Assembly (NCBI GenBank): GCA_903953985.1
Contig: CAJBLW010000381.1
Location: 1-7,620, forward strand
Direction: 5' to 3'
DNA length: 7,620 nt
Origin: an uncultured Burkholderiales bacterium
Lineage (GTDB): Bacteria; Pseudomonadota; Gammaproteobacteria; Burkholderiales; Burkholderiaceae_C
Every line of letters starts with the position of its first letter. Position 1 is the stretch's first letter. The translations under genes and the position numbers were made by a program. This document shows, piece by piece, positions 6,373 to 7,620 of this stretch. Under the pieces are notes generated by a model that did not search any database, was not told the origin of the DNA, and worked only from the letters and a program-made list of their open reading frames with translations.

Positions 6373-6377
6373 ACAAC

Positions 6378-7535
6378 ATGGTCAACACCCCCGAGGAACT
6401 GGGCGCTTGGTTGCGGCTGGTGCTCACGCCCGGCGTCGGCACCGAAAGCGCCAGACGCCTGCTGGCGGCCTTTGGCGAGCCCGAGGCGATTTTTGCGCAA
6501 ACCGAAACCGCCCTGTGCCAGGTGGTCAGCCCCAAGCAGGCGCAGGCACTGTGCCGCATGCCCGATGGCTGCGCCGCGCTGGCGCAAGACACCCTCGACT
6601 GGTTGCAATCGGGCACCGGGCCCGGTCGTTGCGTGCTCACCTTGGGCGATGCCGACTACCCTGCCCCGCTGCTGGACATTCCCGACCCGCCACTGATGCT
6701 CTACGCCATGGGCCAGACGGCGCATCTGCCCCTGCTGCGGGCCGAGCTGGCGCTGGCCATGGTGGGCAGCCGCAACCCCACGCCCCAAGGCGCCGAGAAC
6801 GCTCGCGCCTTTGCCCGCAGCTTGGCCGCAAGTGGGTTGACTGTGGTTTCTGGCCTGGCACTGGGGGTGGACGGTGCATCACACGAAGGCGCACTGCAAG
6901 GGGCAGCGGTGGGGCAGTTGGCCACCATCGCCGTGGTCGGCACCGGACTGGACCGCGTCTACCCGCGCCAGCACCGTGACCTGGCGCACCGCATCGCCCA
7001 AAACGGGCTGATCCTGAGCGAATACCCGCTGGGCACACCGCCGCTGTCGCCCAACTTCCCCCGCCGCAACCGGCTGATTTCGGGCCTGTCACAAGCCACG
7101 CTGGTGGTGGAAGCCGCCCTGCCTTCCGGCTCACTCATCACCGCCAAGCAAGCCCTGGAGCAAGGCCGAGACGTGATGGCGATCCCCGGCTCCATCCATG
7201 CCGCCCAATCCAAAGGCTGCCACGCGCTCATCAAGCAAGGCGCCAAACTGGTTGAGTCGGCGCAAGACGTGCTTGAGGAGTTGCGCCTGCCCATACCAGA
7301 CGCCCAACAGGTGCTGAACTTGGACAAGCAAGCCCCGGAAGATGCCTTCTCGGGCGATGACCCCGAACGCGCCCTGCTGCGCGCTCTGGGCCACGACCCC
7401 GTGGGCCTGGACGCCCTGCAAGCGCGCTGCGGATGGCCTACCGCGCAACTGCAGGCGCAGCTGCTGGAGCTGGAGTTGATGGGCCAGGTAGGCCGGCTGC
7501 CCGGGGGCTTGTTTCAACGCATCGGCCAAGCTTGA
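6378..7535 (+). CDS. dprA: DNA processing protein DprA (Smf)
   Basis: DprA binds incoming single-stranded DNA and loads RecA on it during natural transformation, in the cytoplasm; it is also present in bacteria not known to be competent. The 385-residue protein has three parts. An N-terminal helix-hairpin region covers about 5-70. The Rossmann-like DprA core (PF02481) covers about 85-300, with VGSRNPT (129-135), SGLALGVDGASHEGAL (158-173), VVGTGLDRVYP (186-196), FPRRNRLISGLS (227-238), SGSLITAKQALEQGR (250-264) and IPGSI (269-273). A C-terminal winged helix (DprA_WH) covers about 325-383. All core motifs look intact. It is divergent from def-fmt, an arrangement also found in Escherichia coli (smf beside def-fmt). 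The stop codon overlaps the foot of a hairpin. No other competence gene is in view. Confidence 0.96.
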   Translation: MVNTPEELGAWLRLVLTPGVGTESARRLLAAFGEPEAIFAQTETALCQVVSPKQAQALCRMPDGCAALAQDTLDWLQSGTGPGRCVLTLGDADYPAPLLDIPDPPLMLYAMGQTAHLPLLRAELALAMVGSRNPTPQGAENARAFARSLAASGLTVVSGLALGVDGASHEGALQGAAVGQLATIAVVGTGLDRVYPRQHRDLAHRIAQNGLILSEYPLGTPPLSPNFPRRNRLISGLSQATLVVEAALPSGSLITAKQALEQGRDVMAIPGSIHAAQSKGCHALIKQGAKLVESAQDVLEELRLPIPDAQQVLNLDKQAPEDAFSGDDPERALLRALGHDPVGLDALQARCGWPTAQLQAQLLELELMGQVGRLPGGLFQRIGQA

Positions 7536-7561
7536 TCTGCCCCGACCAAGGGCAGATCTTT
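7534..7561 (+). terminator. Hairpin at the dprA stop, weak intrinsic terminator
   Basis: GATCTGCCC (7534-7542) and GGGCAGATC (7550-7558) form a perfect nine-base stem with a seven-base loop, beginning within the dprA stop codon. Only three T follow, then GGG, so termination by this element alone would be inefficient. It may instead act as an mRNA end-stabiliser or as a shared hairpin between convergent genes. Confidence 0.5.
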
Positions 7562-7569
7562 GGGCGGAC

Positions 7570-7620
7570 TCAGCCTGCCGAGCCCAGCGCCAGCCCAGCG
7601 TGTTCGCGCAGCGGGTGGAA
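7570..7620 (-). CDS. Possible C-terminal end of a minus-strand gene (16 codons, cut by window edge)
   Basis: An open frame enters from the right edge on the minus strand, reads FHPLREHAGLALGSAG and stops at TGA (7570-7572), nine bases beyond the dprA hairpin. Its position would make it convergent with dprA. Sixteen residues are too few to name a family, and other frames in this stretch are also open, so this is only a possibility. Confidence 0.25.
   Translation of the reverse strand, partial: FHPLREHAGLALGSAG

Larger units (their letters stand above)
6047..6377. other. Divergent def/dprA spacer (331 bases)
   Basis: This spacer must hold the promoters of both divergent genes. From left to right it holds an AT-rich stretch next to def (6047-6082), a possible minus-strand gene remnant (6110-6247), a G-rich tract (6250-6275), a candidate dprA promoter (6298-6326) and the dprA ribosome binding site. 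I could not pick out a convincing promoter for def. No intact gene is supported. Confidence 0.6.

Noticed and set aside
6615..6626. 12-base perfect palindrome ACCGGGCCCGGT inside dprA
   Set aside because: It is made only of GC-rich Gly/Pro codons in a coding region; expected by chance at this GC content.

Overview
The window looks like chromosomal housekeeping DNA from a betaproteobacterium, most likely order Burkholderiales, family Comamonadaceae (the Limnohabitans/Rhodoferax/Polaromonas/Acidovorax neighbourhood). The assignment rests on high GC coding sequence, the style of the proteins (for example a deformylase starting MALLPILCYPD and a phosphoglycerate kinase with ENCRVNPGE), and the gene set def-fmt, dprA, azlCD, pgk and pyk. 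It is an inference from recognised protein families; no database search was run.

Layout from left to right. At the left edge lies the N-terminal half of pyruvate kinase (minus strand, cut by the window). A 262-base divergent spacer separates it from a membrane fatty acid desaturase on the plus strand. The desaturase ends at a strong bidirectional terminator, followed by a pair of oppositely oriented palindromic repeat units and then the 3' end of phosphoglycerate kinase (pgk, minus strand). Upstream of pgk, also on the minus strand, is a tightly packed run def-fmt-azlC-azlD: def and fmt are 7 bases apart, fmt and azlC share one base (TGATG), and azlC and azlD overlap as ATGA. A 331-base spacer containing a possible gene remnant separates def from the divergent dprA on the plus strand. 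dprA ends in a hairpin near the right edge, where a short minus-strand reading frame may be the tail of the next gene.

Functionally, def and fmt form the formyl-methionine cycle: Fmt formylates the initiator Met-tRNA and Def removes the formyl group from new proteins. AzlCD is a two-subunit exporter of branched-chain amino acids. Pgk and Pyk are the two ATP-yielding steps of lower glycolysis. The desaturase adds double bonds to membrane acyl chains. DprA loads RecA on incoming single-stranded DNA during transformation. The minus-strand order azlCD, pgk, pyk, with a lone plus-strand desaturase between the last two, suggests the desaturase sits inside a once-contiguous glycolytic block.

I see no CRISPR array, insertion sequence, tRNA, rRNA, prophage gene or defence system, and no convincing novel multi-gene system. 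The points worth a second look are small: a possible glutamine amidotransferase remnant between def and dprA, the paired palindromic units after pgk, a dyad over the pyk ribosome binding site, and a G-rich tract upstream of dprA.
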